Shown here one piece after another: positions 1 through 11,824 of a stretch of DNA of 52,175 bases. Every line of letters starts with the position of its first letter. The stretch's first letter is position 1. The notes under the pieces are model-generated. The model made no database searches and was not told where the DNA came from. It saw nothing but the letters and a program-made list of their open reading frames with translations. Source of the DNA: Dissophora ornata (lineage: Eukaryota > Mortierellomycota > Mortierellomycetes > Mortierellales > Mortierellaceae); contig MU616705.1 in the NCBI GenBank assembly GCA_025201705.1, positions 1-52,175 on the forward strand. The letters run 5' to 3'. The position numbers were made by a program, and so were the translations under genes.

Positions 1-411
1 TTTTTTGTTGGCTGCTCAGTCTTTTTTATGTGTGTGGTATTTTTGAAGATCTGAATGAGCAACCGTTCAGGGTAAATGCAGTTGAGTGGAGAGGAAGCGG
101 GGTCAATGACAAAAAGAGTTGAGAGGCAAGGAGGACAGAGGACTGGGGAACGAGCGGTCTTGTCAGAATAAGGGTAAAATGGCAGAGGGTCGGTCCAATT
201 GTAGGCCATGCTCAGGGCGCTGTTTGCGCTTTTCCCCGGACACTCTGGCTGGCACCAGTCGCAACATTTGCGATTTAACGGTCTTCTGGGTGGATTAGCA
301 AGACTCTCGGGACAGACAAAAACGAAAAAGTGCTTTGCCCATTGCTTGCACACAGCCATTTATAATAATCGCCATTTCTCTCCCCTATTCCCAAACCACG
401 TTCTAGCATCT
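1..411. other. Left edge, no gene assigned
   Basis: I see no convincing gene here. The segment contains the 3' flank of the minus-strand allantoicase/ureidoglycolate lyase fusion gene, which ends at 412. An open frame reading into it from the right on the plus strand is antisense to that gene and shows no family signature. Confidence 0.6.
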
Positions 412-2535
412 CTAGATACGGACAAGAGCTGCAATGCCATTCTCAGATCCAGCGTCCTCGGCCTCATCCTTGAACCAGTACTCCTCGCAGTCATCCTTGC
501 CCACTCCAGACTCGTGCGTGATCGTCAAGAAGGTGACCGGTCTACCTGTCACAACCATTGGGTGATGCCACACATTGGGCTTGTAGTTGATGCCCTGGCT
601 GTTCTTGACCATGAATGCCTTCAGAGTCGTCATATCTGGCATGCCATCCGATAGCCGATCTTTCGCCACGACAACAACGAATCCCCCATTACCGTCCCCA
701 CCCATCGGCACAAACATTTGTGATGAATACGGATGGCGCTCCAAAAGCTTGACTCCAATTTCTCGGGTCTCGATCGGCTTGCAACACTGGAGGATGGCAA
801 TGTTTGAAGTGGCTGGCACTATATCGACTGGATGCGCCCTGTCCTGGGACTTGTTGCCGTCTCTAGCAATAGCTTTGTCGTCCACTGCATACGATCGCCA
901 GTTGGCAAATTGACCAATATGGGAAAACTTTTGAGCAGTGCCGTGGTTGATCTTGATCGCATTCGGGTCATAGAAGGGCACTTCTATAACTTGGCCCCAA
1001 GGCGCAAAGGCTTCCTTGGTAATGGATTCAGCCTGCAGTGTGAGTAGGTTCCAAGTATTTTCATCTGGCAATGGCTGGCGCTTTCCAATGAGCGAGGTTG
1101 CTGGGATATGGTTAGCAGGCCAAGACTGTGACCCGAAGACGCGGATGCGCTTGATACCGCCATCGGGGATCATGAACACCTTGACGGCAGAGATTGCCGT
1201 GCCCGAACTGGCAGAGGCGAGAACTTCAAAGAAGTTTTGCTTGTGTGCTTTCACTGGGGTTTCTTCGAGTAGCACAATCGGGTACTCATGTTGAGTGTCG
1301 GAAGCAGTAAATCCGTGGAGAGTCACCGATTTTGGGGGATTGCCCATATAATGGGCGGTGTCGATCTCGATCAATGTAGGATGACCAGCCGTAGCCAATC
1401 TAAAAAGTTTAAATTGATGTATCAAGCAAGTATCAGGAAATGAGAGACCATGCAATCTCCGTCTGTAATCGTACATGCGAAGCTGAAGGTACCTGACGAG
1501 ACACCAGTCAACGTGTCCAGGGGCGCGCGATCGCTTGGTCTCCCAGCCGTCGGACATATCATGACCGCGGCCTGGGAGCAGAAGGTTTGATGGATTTCCG
1601 AAATGAGCATCGGAGAATGCTTCGACCCTGCCACCGGTGCCCACGGCCGCCAAGTCAAACACCTCGCCCTTGTCCTCTGGAAGAACTTGATGGACCTCTC
1701 CATATACTCTCAGACGAGCAACACCTCCATCGGGATACATTCTGAACCGGATATGGGTAAAAAACGAACTGGTAGGTTGACTCAGTTTGAACCCATGACG
1801 CGCGTCCGGGTTCAAGGCAACCTTGGGTAAAATAGGGACCCAGTTGATGTGTTCCCATCCTTTGGTCGAATCGGGGACAGCAGAAGCATCAATTGAATCA
1901 TGATGACGAGAACCTATGCCTTCCATTCCATCAGAATCAGCAACGGTCGCGAATGGGATACCAGCCACGAACCCCTCTACAGAGACAAAAGGGGAGTGGT
2001 TTCCCGTAAAGAAAGCCGTGTCAACCTCGAACCCAGCGATCATGCCAGGATAGCCCAACTGGATCACGCACCTACGTCATGTTAGAGGACGTTTGACAAT
2101 GAGTTTGTAGGCATGCATTACGGTACGCAGAGGATGAGAGCTGCCTTACCAGTCAAAGTCGGGACCGTGGCGACGAGTCTCCCAGCCATCAAACCAGGCT
2201 CCCCTGGGCGTGAAATGACCCTTACGCGAGACGGGAGCAGCAGCTGTGAGCAGGTTATGCGATTCTGCAAACCACTCGTCCGAAGTGGTCAGCACTTTGC
2301 CTCCACGAGTCTTGACCGCAAGATCTAGTCATTTGATATCAGCGATTGCATGTTAGTACACGTAGCCTCAATTGATCAACAGAATGTATGAACTATATCA
2401 CATACCGATATAGTCAACGAACGTAGCATCAAGTTTGTCCTCTGAGATTGTCTCATAGGCAATAGCGGTAGCTTTCGTCGAAGCGACGGCGCCAGGTGTG
2501 GCAGTGGAAGTGGTATCTGTAGATGCTGGGGACAT
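412..2535 (-). CDS. Bifunctional allantoicase / ureidoglycolate lyase (DAL2-DAL3 fusion)
   Basis: Allantoicase turns allantoate into ureidoglycolate plus urea; ureidoglycolate lyase splits that to glyoxylate plus a second urea. The proposed exons on the minus strand are 2535-2406, 2324-2150, 2071-1493 and 1399-412, all GT-AG and in phase, giving 623 aa. Two allantoicase repeats (about residues 35-200 and 235-385) show the duplicated signatures WFDGWETRRHG and DGWETKRSRAPGHVDW, plus FEVDTAFFTGN and IEIDTAHYMGN. The lyase domain (about 405-623) carries RHPYSSQMFVPMGG and NYKPNVWHHP. The start chosen is the ATG before SPASTD; an in-frame ATG or near-cognate start up to 2625 would add about 30 residues. 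The third intron (1400-1492) is 93 nt without an in-frame stop. A TATA-like box and GATAA sites lie upstream. Fused allantoicase/lyase genes are known in some other fungi (Cryptococcus DAL2,3,3), so the fusion is plausible and not an annotation artefact. Confidence 0.93.
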
Positions 2536-2711
2536 TGGGGACAGTGTTTGAATTTCTTTTCGAGAGGGTGGGTGCAGACCGTGCAAGATTCTGTGTTGAA
2601 GGTATTGCTGAGCAGTTCTGATCAAAAGAGTTCAAAGCGAGCTTGGCGCTGTTTTTCGACTGGGGGTTGGGATGAGTGAAGAACAAGAAGAGAGAACCCG
2701 CGAATGGGTGG

Positions 2712-2721
2712 AGCTTATATA
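2712..2721 (-). promoter_or_regulatory. TATA box of the allantoicase fusion gene
   Basis: On the minus strand this reads CTATATAAGC, a canonical TATA box about 180 nt upstream of the chosen ATG (2535). Further upstream, GATAA motifs occur near 2791 and 2886. In fungi, GATA factors control allantoin-pathway genes under nitrogen limitation, so nitrogen control is a reasonable inference, though GATAA is short enough to occur by chance. Confidence 0.5.
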
Positions 2722-2729
2722 GAAAATAT

Positions 2730-5700
2730 TGTTGTAGAAACTGGAGTCGCAATGGTGGTGAACATACAAATCCACAGACGAAAAGATCATGATAAATTGC
2801 TTGCCTATCGACGCCAGTGCGTTCCATTGCTGGAGGAACAAGAGAACCAAAGCAAACGGTGGAGTCAATATAAGAAGGACTGGAGATAAATAGAGTGGAG
2901 CAGCGTTTTATGACTAGTCCTGGAGACATTGTGGAGTGAGCACGAGTGTGGCTATTGTAAGTCTAGGGTGCATTACACATTCAGCAGAGATAGACAATAT
3001 CAAGGCTATCTGACACGGTACAATGGAAGCAGTGAGCACAAGTGCTTGTTGCAGCGCGCAGCATTCCTCTGGGTCAAGTCGCAACTGATCTGCTATGGAG
3101 AAAGTAGGAGCAGGGCAGAATAGGGACCGAGTTAAAATGGGTTCATGCAACACGCGACTCTAGCCCTTCGTGTATCCTATCGCTCAGGAATCAGCCCATA
3201 TCATCGAACGAAACGCGAAGCGCTCTTTTCAGGCTACCCCATAATTTTCCAGATGGCCTGATCCACAGCAGGAGCAATTTGATACCATGTAACGATTTTT
3301 TTTAAACCTCTAAGCTTTTCCCGCCTTTGCCCGCTCCGCTCCTTCCCTCCAGAACCCACAACCCACAACCCAACAATGAACTGTAAATTGTATTTGCCCG
3401 TGGACATTCGGAACATATTCTGACTTAATTGTGCGCAAGTGACATAACGGATGCGTACAGCGTCTAAATCAAGTCGACAAGATTATCGCAATTCGCATCT
3501 CGTAATCGCTGAATTCGGATTGCCCGGTACGATATCATACCTACTGGGATACGTCAACGTCCAAAAAAAAAGAGCGTGTCTCAGCAACACGATTTTTTTT
3601 TCCGCCGCATTGCATAATGTGCAACGTTTGAAACTGTGATCGCCCCTCGTTTCATAAATCAGAGGCTTATGTTATCTATTGCGCATGCCATGCATGTTTT
3701 GTGCTGATGGGATAAATATGAGCAAGCGTGGAAGCAAAAGAAGAAGGCGAATTGTCATTGGGCCGTGTGCTGGACGAAATCAATGCCCAAAGGGCCTTCC
3801 GGCGGAGAGAGAGAGAGAGGGAATTTTTTTTTTTTTGCAAAGGAGTAGTTTCAACGGCTCTTTGGCCGTAATCAAATTAATTTTGGGCGCAAGCAGCGGG
3901 ACTACAAAAAGAATAGGATGAAAGCAACACCATGGAGATTAAAGCGCCGCTGTATGAGAAAACAGACAAAAGACTTGCTTACATTGTCATGCAGGCTGGC
4001 CGTGATAAGACCCTCCCTGCAGACGGCGCAGCGTATGGCTTTTCTTTGGGTCAAAAATAGATGGGACTCTGGAGAAGCCTCTGCCTCAAGGCGTGAGTCC
4101 CCAATCGATGCTATTCGACGACGATGGTCTCAGTAGCTACACGGGCTATCGCCGCGCACGCCGATTTAGGTTAGCTTTGTTGAACAGAAAGGCACCATCG
4201 GTTCTGGGGTGATAGCTAGAAAGTCAAGACCCTCTCCAGCTGACAACGATAACCGACAGGTGGTGTACCCAAGCAGGTCTCGTGTACCGTACCTCTAATT
4301 AAGGATATTTTCCTCGGTAAATTTGACAGTAGAAGCGCTGGAAACTTCGTGTATCCATGTAGACAACCACGCGTGGCCTTGACATATCCCTGTTGTCAAA
4401 ATCTGTTTTTTTTCCCCCTTTGATTCACCTCCGTGTGTTATCTACTCCTATTTTACTTGGACATTCTAGACCACGCAGTGTGTACACACATTGAAGAAAA
4501 CGATGCATATTAGCACTAGTACTTGTTTAGATTTGTATGCGTTGGGCCAGTTCGCTTGTTTCGAAAGAGGACCCTGACCCGCTTTTTTTTTTCTTCGATC
4601 TAGTCCAAAGCTAGTCCTGCAGACCAAGCGTATAAAGAAGTCTTGGAGCAAGCTTTCAGTCAGTGCGGGACGCCCAAATGTAACAGGCATGATTTTGATC
4701 GCATCAAAGCACTCCAAAGAGGAGAACAAATAATTTTTGCATTCACCAGCGGCGGAGGTGCAATAAGGAGGCCAATGGGATATTTCGATCTTGGACCGTT
4801 GCTTGGTCTTTGGATCATTGTCCCGCACGCCTCGAAACCTGGCTCGCTGTAGAATTGATATCATCCGCTCTCACATTCTGTGCCATGAACACAAAGACTG
4901 TCAGCACGCCCTGCTGGCCTTACGAGAACCGCAATCTACACGAAAAGAATTACAGCCCAACTGAATGTATATCTAAATCATGGCGCCATCCCTTTGGTGC
5001 TATTTTTTTGTTATTGTTGTAGTAGTGCCCATACTAGCCCGGTTATGCCCCTCCTTCCATGAGGTTATGCATGGGTATGAGGATCAATGGCAAATGAAGT
5101 TCAGCAATCGACGACAAAACATGGTTCGGACATGGATGCGTGGTTATTCGGCGTGCAGTCAACCAAATGAAGAGTAAAAATAACATGGGCCTTGGAAGGC
5201 GAACAGCCCATACGGGTGCTAATTTTTTTTATTTTTTCTGCGGTTGAGCGGCTCCTCTAGACTGCCGATGCCGATGAATTGCTCAAGAAAAAGAAAGGAA
5301 AAGAAAATAAGAACAGAAGGGTACATGTACGTTAGTCAACCCTTCGGTACCGCGATTGTCATTATGGAGACCCGTTGGTTGGCTGACAAAGAAAAAGAGA
5401 AACGGCGGTCCATGAGCATAGATAGACAGACACACAGAGGATAGACAGGTGGATAGACCACTGTAGACGAGCAATTGGGATACAAGCTTGCTGCGACTGC
5501 ATTCGCGTATTTATGGGATCAAGTGCATGCAGGGCTATCGCGATGTCGTTACCGAGCTGGCGCAAAGTCGAGAGCCGCGATGAGGGTGCACAACCACAAA
5601 ATTGCGTAACAAAAAAAAAAAAAAGCCCTCGTTCACTGTATTGGACTCGAACAGCGAAATGCATGTACAAAATATCCGTGTGGAAAATATTTTTGACGAA

Positions 5701-5757
5701 TGAATTGCTACTGAGTGCAATTTGCGGTATCACTTTAGATATTAGGTTCCACCTCGT
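2730..5757. other. Gene-poor intergenic region, about 3 kb
   Basis: No open frame here has recognisable domains, an intact start with good context, or believable splice sites. The stretch is full of A/T homopolymers (for example near 3299, 3567, 3591, 3824, 4410 and 5223) and a short GA microsatellite near 3806. It separates the divergently transcribed allantoicase fusion and the secreted protein gene, so it holds both promoters. I see no transposon termini or tRNA. Confidence 0.55.
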
Positions 5758-5759
5758 AG

Positions 5760-5890
5760 TCTATATAAACCTTGACGCCCTCCCTCTCGCTTCCTTCTTG
5801 CATCTGACTTTTTTCTCACTACTTCTTTCCTCATTCCCATCCCTCATCTCTCGTTCCCTTTAACTCGTTCGTTCTTGACTCGCACCCTTT
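5760..5890 (+). promoter_or_regulatory. TATA box and pyrimidine-rich leader of the secreted coiled-coil gene
   Basis: TATATAA at 5762-5768 is followed by about 100 nt that are almost all C and T, running to the 5' leader of the next gene. This TATA plus CT-rich leader layout recurs in front of other genes in the window, so transcription probably starts a few tens of bases after the TATA box. The stretch TTTGACTCGCACCC is repeated in tandem just after it (about 5874-5901). Confidence 0.6.
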
Positions 5891-5978
5891 GACTCGCACC
5901 CTTTGCTCGCCTGCCATCGCCTCTTCTTCTGCCGCTCCACGTCTCTCTCACACACACATCACGCACATATACATCACC

Positions 5979-6845
5979 ATGACACGAACTGCACCCCCAC
6001 CCCCGACCCTGAAAATCAAGACTCTCTTCACACCTTCGACCTTTGTCTGCTTGCTGGCCCTCTCGCTCTGCAGCACCCCAACCTCCACCAACGCTCTCCC
6101 CATCTCCTCTTCATCATCCTCAATACCAGATCAGACCAAGGACACCACCCTCGCAATAGACACCACATCCACAGATTCGCCGCTCGCCCCTGCTCCACCA
6201 CAAAGCTCGCCCTTTCGCACCGTCTCACGCCCAATCACCATCCAACTCGATCTCAACACCCCTTCAGGAGATTCCTTCACACGATTGATCGATCGCACAG
6301 AGAAACAGGAGCAGTTTCTTCGTGAGCGTGAACAGCAAGATCAAGAAGAGCTCTTTCGCCTACAACAAGAGCAAGACGAGCTTGAAAAGTTCGAGCAGGA
6401 ACGAGACCAGCTTCTCGACAATCAAGAAGAGGAGCAACAGGACCAGGATCCCGAAACCGTCAGGAGGCGCCAAGAAGAATCCTTGGGTCTCTGGATGACT
6501 GACGCAGAGTTCAAGGCCTTGAGCCGAGAAGTCAACAGCAATAACGCTGGCAGCGAAGATTGCGAGGGCGATCAGCTCTACCAAAGTGACGACGAGAGCA
6601 TCCTTCTCAACAGAGGCAGCCGCTTCGACCTCTATGCAGAGGATTTCAAGGAGGTTGGAACTCCTGAGAATGGTGACGATAAGATCAAGAACTTTGAGCA
6701 GCGCCAGAGGGGTGACAGGAAGCTTCGTCTCCAGCGCCAGTTGCCGCCATCGGAGGAGGAGATGCTCCGGTGGCCCATCGTCAACCTGAGCCAGTTCGAG
6801 GACCGTCAGGACGAGGTCCAAGACGAGTATGACGAGCAGGCCTAA
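5979..6845 (+). CDS. Predicted secreted acidic coiled-coil protein, unknown function
   Basis: A single-exon gene of 288 aa starts at ATG 5979, which sits in a good CACCATG context; the open frame runs further upstream only from a TTG. Residues about 15-40 are a basic start plus a hydrophobic stretch (FVCLLALSL) ending near NALP, which looks like a signal peptide. A Ser/Thr/Pro-rich linker follows (about 41-90). Residues 105-170 are dominated by Glu, Gln, Asp and Arg in heptad-like order and are predicted here by eye to be a long coiled coil. The C-terminal part is acidic and ends DEYDEQA. No catalytic motif or known domain is visible. It could be a secreted or cell-wall protein; function is not known. 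Confidence 0.75.
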   Translation: MTRTAPPPPTLKIKTLFTPSTFVCLLALSLCSTPTSTNALPISSSSSSIPDQTKDTTLAIDTTSTDSPLAPAPPQSSPFRTVSRPITIQLDLNTPSGDSFTRLIDRTEKQEQFLREREQQDQEELFRLQQEQDELEKFEQERDQLLDNQEEEQQDQDPETVRRRQEESLGLWMTDAEFKALSREVNSNNAGSEDCEGDQLYQSDDESILLNRGSRFDLYAEDFKEVGTPENGDDKIKNFEQRQRGDRKLRLQRQLPPSEEEMLRWPIVNLSQFEDRQDEVQDEYDEQA

Positions 6846-8159
6846 AATGGCTCTTTGCATCCACCTGGACGGACCGGGTTCCTTTCTTGAAACAGAGGCA
6901 GCGCCCCTTTTCCCAGCCGTTCCCCACATTTGCCTCTCCGTTGTTTCCTTGTTCTGCCCCTTGTGCCACAAAAAATCCCTTCTTCAGCTCTTTGAGAGTT
7001 GAGGCTGGAATAAGGGATTTGTTAGCAAAGAACAAAAGCATTCGCTACATTCCTTTTCAATGCATTGCCGGATTATGTATGCCCCTTCCCTTGTACATCA
7101 TATCTTTGTCACAACATCTAAACTCCTATCACCGCATTTTCCTGCACTTTCCTGCCTGCTGTGCCTTTTTCTTTTTTCTTTTGTGTAGCAATCGGTCAAG
7201 GCAACTTGCCTTGACATGTGCGTAATGGCGAAAGATTTTCCCGTCACTACTCACGAACCCCCCCCCCCCAAACCAAAGAATGTTATTGCAGTTTCTCCCT
7301 CCCTGTTATGTCCTTTCACTTTTTGCCGTCAATGGCGCTGTAGTTCTCACACATTGTAAATATACTTCATTTGTTTCCAAATCAAAATCTTTTGCCAAGA
7401 ACCAATGACGGTGGGATAGAAGAGGGCGACCCTGCTCACAAATAATAAAATATCGCAAACGATATTCTAGACACCCAAGCAAAGCATGAACGTAATCAAA
7501 TTGGCGCTAACCAAGCTTGAAAGAAAAAAAAAGGGCCCACAGTCGAATGAAATTAACTTTGCGCGTGCACGCGACCCCTCTCGACATTACGAAAGGAAGA
7601 ATCAAGAGGTGAGGCTTGAGAAGGGAGAGTGAGACAAGGGAAAATATTGGGCACGGGTGAACAAGATGCACATCAATTTAATAAGCAAATCGGCACAGGA
7701 CCAAGGAGCAAGGTTATGCCGGAACCATGAAATAAGCAGGGCACAGGGGGAAATGCGTGATTTCTGTTTTTGCCAAAATGACGCCCTGTGATGTCGTATG
7801 CCTTGGATCTTGCTCCGTCAGTACTTTGTTGACACTGCGCACTTTGCTAGGTTTGCAGTACTAACAGGGTCTACGCGTGGCTCTCGAGATACTCATGTTG
7901 TTTGGAATGTACTGTGCACATGCCTATTTTCTGCCCAACACGGTACTATACTAAGGGGTACAATTCTACACCAAACGCACCATAAAAAACAACGGGAGAA
8001 ACGGGAGAACCTAGTTTTTTTGCGAAAAGATCTGATAAATCGATAGGGATGACCCCACCTTGGGCCCTTAAAATGGGAAAAGGTCGCAAACGTGTACAAG
8101 ATGCCATTTTCATTCGTTGCACAAGGTTATTTACAATTATCTCTGAACAAGCTGTTACG
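6846..8159. other. Intergenic region with 12-nt C tract
   Basis: The first few hundred bases are probably the 3' UTR of the secreted protein gene. A run of 12 C lies at 7258-7269. The rest has no open frame that I can support. The block is bounded on the right by the 3' end of the minus-strand LRR-like gene. Confidence 0.55.
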
Positions 8160-9068
8160 TTATGGCTGGAAATCAAAAGGTTCCTCGATCTTGAAAGCGC
8201 GTAAATTGAGCTTGTTGTACATTTCAGGAGGATATATTTCTCGAAGTTGTGCCAACAGTCCATCTTGCTCGTGGTCTGGATGAAGTCGCAGTTCCTCGAG
8301 ATGAGAGCCGTTCTCTGGAAGTAAGGCTTCTATCATAGCTTGAGCTTGCTCAACTCTGTAACTCATATCAGTTTTGGAGAACACAAGTCCAAGTCCACGG
8401 ATGCGCGACAGCCCCAGCTCTTTGATAAGCTCCTTGAACGTAATATTGACAGTGTCATAAAAGAGTCGGACGTAGGCCATACGAAAGACTTCGAGTCGAG
8501 GAAAGGAAGAAATCATTCCGGGCATGAATGCCATGCACGCAAGGCTCAACTCGCTCACGTTTTCGAATCGAGTATTTATATAGCCCGTCAATGGGAGAGC
8601 GAGTTCGACACCTGAGAGACGAAGGATTCGGAGCTGACGACAGTGAAATGGGAGTACGTTGAAATCGTTAACCGTTATTACCATGGGACCGAGAATCAGC
8701 GATTGCAGCGCTTGATGGTGTTCCATGAAAATAAGCGAGGTTATGGTATGGGGATCGCGCAGGTTGAGATTTATAAACAGGCGAAGAAGACCTTTGTTCC
8801 TTCGAGTAATCTCAGCGGCTGCGTTCGAGAATCCGATATCCATTTGGATATGCAAGTCCTGGACCTGACTAACTGCGTTTATATTAAACAGATTAAGGAG
8901 GACATCATCGTCGTATTTCCAGGCGAATCTTTTGATGGCGTGGCCATGGTTGCGAAGGCGGAGCGGTGCATCAAGTTTTGCAGCCAGTTCCAGCGAACTG
9001 AGAGCATCCAGGGTGTGGAAGGCAGCTTCTTGGAAGACGCTTTGTAACGTCACAGTCCGCGTCAACAT
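8160..9068 (-). CDS. Leucine-rich-repeat-like hypothetical (F-box/LRR style family)
   Basis: An uninterrupted 302-aa frame begins at ATG 9068. It has periodic leucines spaced as in irregular LRRs, for example LRLFINLNLRDP, LQSLILGPM, LRILRLSGVEL, VSELSLACMAF and LEELRLHPD. Mortierella genomes carry very large families of F-box/LRR-like proteins of this kind, in which an N-terminal F-box recruits SCF ubiquitin ligase. No F-box is visible here. The frame stays open upstream of the ATG for about 24 codons until a TGA, so an upstream exon may exist or the gene may have lost its N-terminus. It is a truncated or headless member of such a family; substrate and role are unknown. Confidence 0.6.
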   Translation of the reverse strand: MLTRTVTLQSVFQEAAFHTLDALSSLELAAKLDAPLRLRNHGHAIKRFAWKYDDDVLLNLFNINAVSQVQDLHIQMDIGFSNAAAEITRRNKGLLRLFINLNLRDPHTITSLIFMEHHQALQSLILGPMVITVNDFNVLPFHCRQLRILRLSGVELALPLTGYINTRFENVSELSLACMAFMPGMISSFPRLEVFRMAYVRLFYDTVNITFKELIKELGLSRIRGLGLVFSKTDMSYRVEQAQAMIEALLPENGSHLEELRLHPDHEQDGLLAQLREIYPPEMYNKLNLRAFKIEEPFDFQP

Positions 9069-10695
9069 GAAGCGATTGTTTTGCGCAATATCGTCGAGAA
9101 GAGCTGTGATTAGAGCGGTTGAGTGTTGTCAATTTGTCGCTTAGCGGTAAGAGTCTTTACAAGAGTTGAAGTTTCTGTGTAAGGGATGTTGAGATATGGT
9201 CCTAAAATCAATCAAGGACAGAGACACTCTTGACAGTTTTTATACGCGCTCTGCTTTGAGAAATATCCCAGAAAGCCTTTTTCAAGACCTGGGACCTGAC
9301 TGCCCGCTTTTGAACATTCAAGCGCATTAACAGGGATGTGTGGTTTTCCATCTGAACCTATTTGGGGGCCAAACGCCTGGAATACTTGTGGAAAGCAAGA
9401 TTATGGGCCCCAAGCCTTTGAATTCAAGCCTGAATGCCTTTTTTTTTTTTTTTTTAAAAACATTAGGAACATGGCGAGGATAGGTGCTATTCTGGAAGGA
9501 TACTAAGATAGACCATTTCGTGTCTGACATCCTTGACATTGTTCATGTCCATGGCTGGCTGTTGGAGGACAAAAGGCTAGCAAGGCAACGGTTTAGGACA
9601 ACGAAGTTGTTTCATTCTCAGAGAGACAGAAGGCTGCCTTTCAGGTGGACGATAAACCGCATCTATTTCCAAAAAAATCTACGACACGTATTAGGCCCAA
9701 GGATGTGAATCTACGGATTCGACAAAAGTGTGGATGAATGCACCAGGTCTATTTCAAAGAGTGAGGCATACTCCTTGACAAACTCCAATGTCTTTTAATA
9801 GTGATGGATTTGTAGTAAGCTGCTATAAGCAACAGTGAGAATGCGATATTTCGAAATCGAATGGCTCTACGAGGGGGAACTAACGGTGATTGAGCTTGTA
9901 ACATCTTTTCAAAGGATACGCGGTTCGTAATTCCGACGCCGGCACAGCATGTCCACCATATTCTTGCAACGGCGACGTGGTTAGAATTATGTCAGAGAAT
10001 ACACGACGCTCCAAGCCCTGCTACTGGGGCCGCTAGACATTATTCTTTCCCTAGTTCGAAGATCCTTAGACACTGATGCTACCACCACCAAAGTCGAGAA
10101 CGAACGTTTTGCCATCTGGTGAATATACGTAGGGCAGCGCCACGTCTTCTCTGTTGTACCCTTGGATACAGGCCGAGGGCAGCAGCGGAAGATTTGATTG
10201 CTCATTCCAGCCTGCGTTCTCGCATTTCAATCACAAATCCGAAAGTCAGTGTTGGTATTCGCTTTTAATCGTCCCAGGGTCGCGTAAGAGCACCCTCTGC
10301 CCGCCTTTTCCTCCAGCGCGACCCAAATGGGGGATTGCAGTGGGCTTGTCTATAAACCCCCACAAGTTTGCAACATTGCTATCGAGGTATTGGTTAAATT
10401 CTTCATTTTCCCGTGTGATCCAGACTGATGTGCTCCTTCATCCTTGTGACCCGCCAGCTACCCTACACAGCGAAAGTGTGTACTTGGATGGTGTGGCATT
10501 GTTTGTACCTATTGCGCCGCAGTACGCAAGCTGCCGTGTCAACGGTGCTCCATTTAGTCTGGAGCGTGACAAACTTCTGCCTTCTCCTCACCCCGCTCCA
10601 CGCCATTAAGGTTTTAGAGAGCTATTGAGTTGTGGGTTTAATTCGCCACGTCCCCGGGCGGTTCAAAAAAAGACGCGTCCATGCTTCCTCGTCAT
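9069..10695. other. Intergenic region left of the inverted repeat island
   Basis: A T tract of about 17 bases lies near 9440. A 151-codon frame at 10154-10609 starts only at a TTG and shows no domain, so I do not annotate it. No tRNA, transposase or terminal repeat was recognised. Arm A of the inverted repeat starts at its right end. Confidence 0.5.
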
Positions 10696-11751
10696 GTGCC
10701 AGCTGTCCTGCACTCGTTTGCTTTGTGAGAGTGCACATTGGGTGGTTGTGGCAACTGGTCAATAATGTGCATATCTTTACCACACAATCATTGTGGAAGA
10801 GAGGATATTACTTTGAACTGGCCCAAAATCACTCTCGCTTCTCAATCGTAATTCCACACTCATCTCAATAGAAATGCTTGCGTCGCAAACAAAAATTTCT
10901 TCGCTTAAGGATATTCATTCAACGTCTTCAGCGCCATGCCTCCCATGAGAGGTTCAGTGCGCATATGTAAATCCTATGATGCGCAGACTATCTCAATAAT
11001 GACTCGTTCATCTTAGGCTCATCTTTGGGGAGGATACTAACTAGTATCTGGTGAATTTGGAACTGCGTAGAAACGATAGCTGCAGCGCACAAGGGGATGA
11101 CTGAAAGTCATGCCTAAAAAAAGTACACCCCATCCAAACGAAGTGCGCAACACACTGAAGAGAGGATAAGACTCAAAGAATATATCAAGAGCGCACTGGA
11201 AGAGAAAAGGACGAAATGGATACTTTGTCTTGAGAATACTGCCATGCGCACAATGTATTCACTACATGGATGTATTTCTCAATCTTCAACAGCTCCAAGA
11301 GTGACTCACATGAAATGAAAGAGACTCTTTCCTTTGCGAAATGGCGCATACGAAAAAGGAAACGGTGGCAACAGTGATGCGCTGTAGCGAGTGATGAATT
11401 TAGTCCGCTCGTTTGGCAAGCCGTGATGTCATTATGTCATTATGTCATGTGGTGGCAAAAGAGGGGATTTGAAGCTTTCGCCACTGTCTGTGGGAAATTG
11501 GAGCAGCAGTACAAAGTGCAGGGTTCATGTCCTCGTCTGTTCTACACCTTTCTTTCCCTTCCGCTTTCCTCGCCACAAGCTGCTCTCTTTCCATCGCACC
11601 CCTCTTCTCATTCCTGGTTAGTGTGGAATCGCCGCGCTCGCAAAGCATGATTCTGCTTTGACACCCTTGCGCCCAATGACAGTTGTGTCACGAAGCTTGG
11701 GCTCCATCACCATGCACTAACGCATCCCTTTACCTTTGTTGTCTGCTTCTT

Positions 11752-11761
11752 TGATATAAAA
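11752..11761 (+). promoter_or_regulatory. TATA box of the arm A gene
   Basis: GATATAAAAC lies about 70 nt upstream of ATG 11825. The corresponding place in arm B (about 21763-21772, minus strand) reads GATATCAAAA, so the TATAAA core is broken there although nearly all surrounding bases are the same. Confidence 0.6.
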
Positions 11762-11824
11762 CAACTCTCATACCTCGGCCACGGCGTGTCTCTGGTACAG
11801 TTCCGAACAATCACATTTTCGATC

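Noticed and set aside
10154..10609. A 151-codon plus-strand frame
   Set aside because: It opens only from TTG, shows no domain and has no promoter-like leader; chance remains the simplest explanation.
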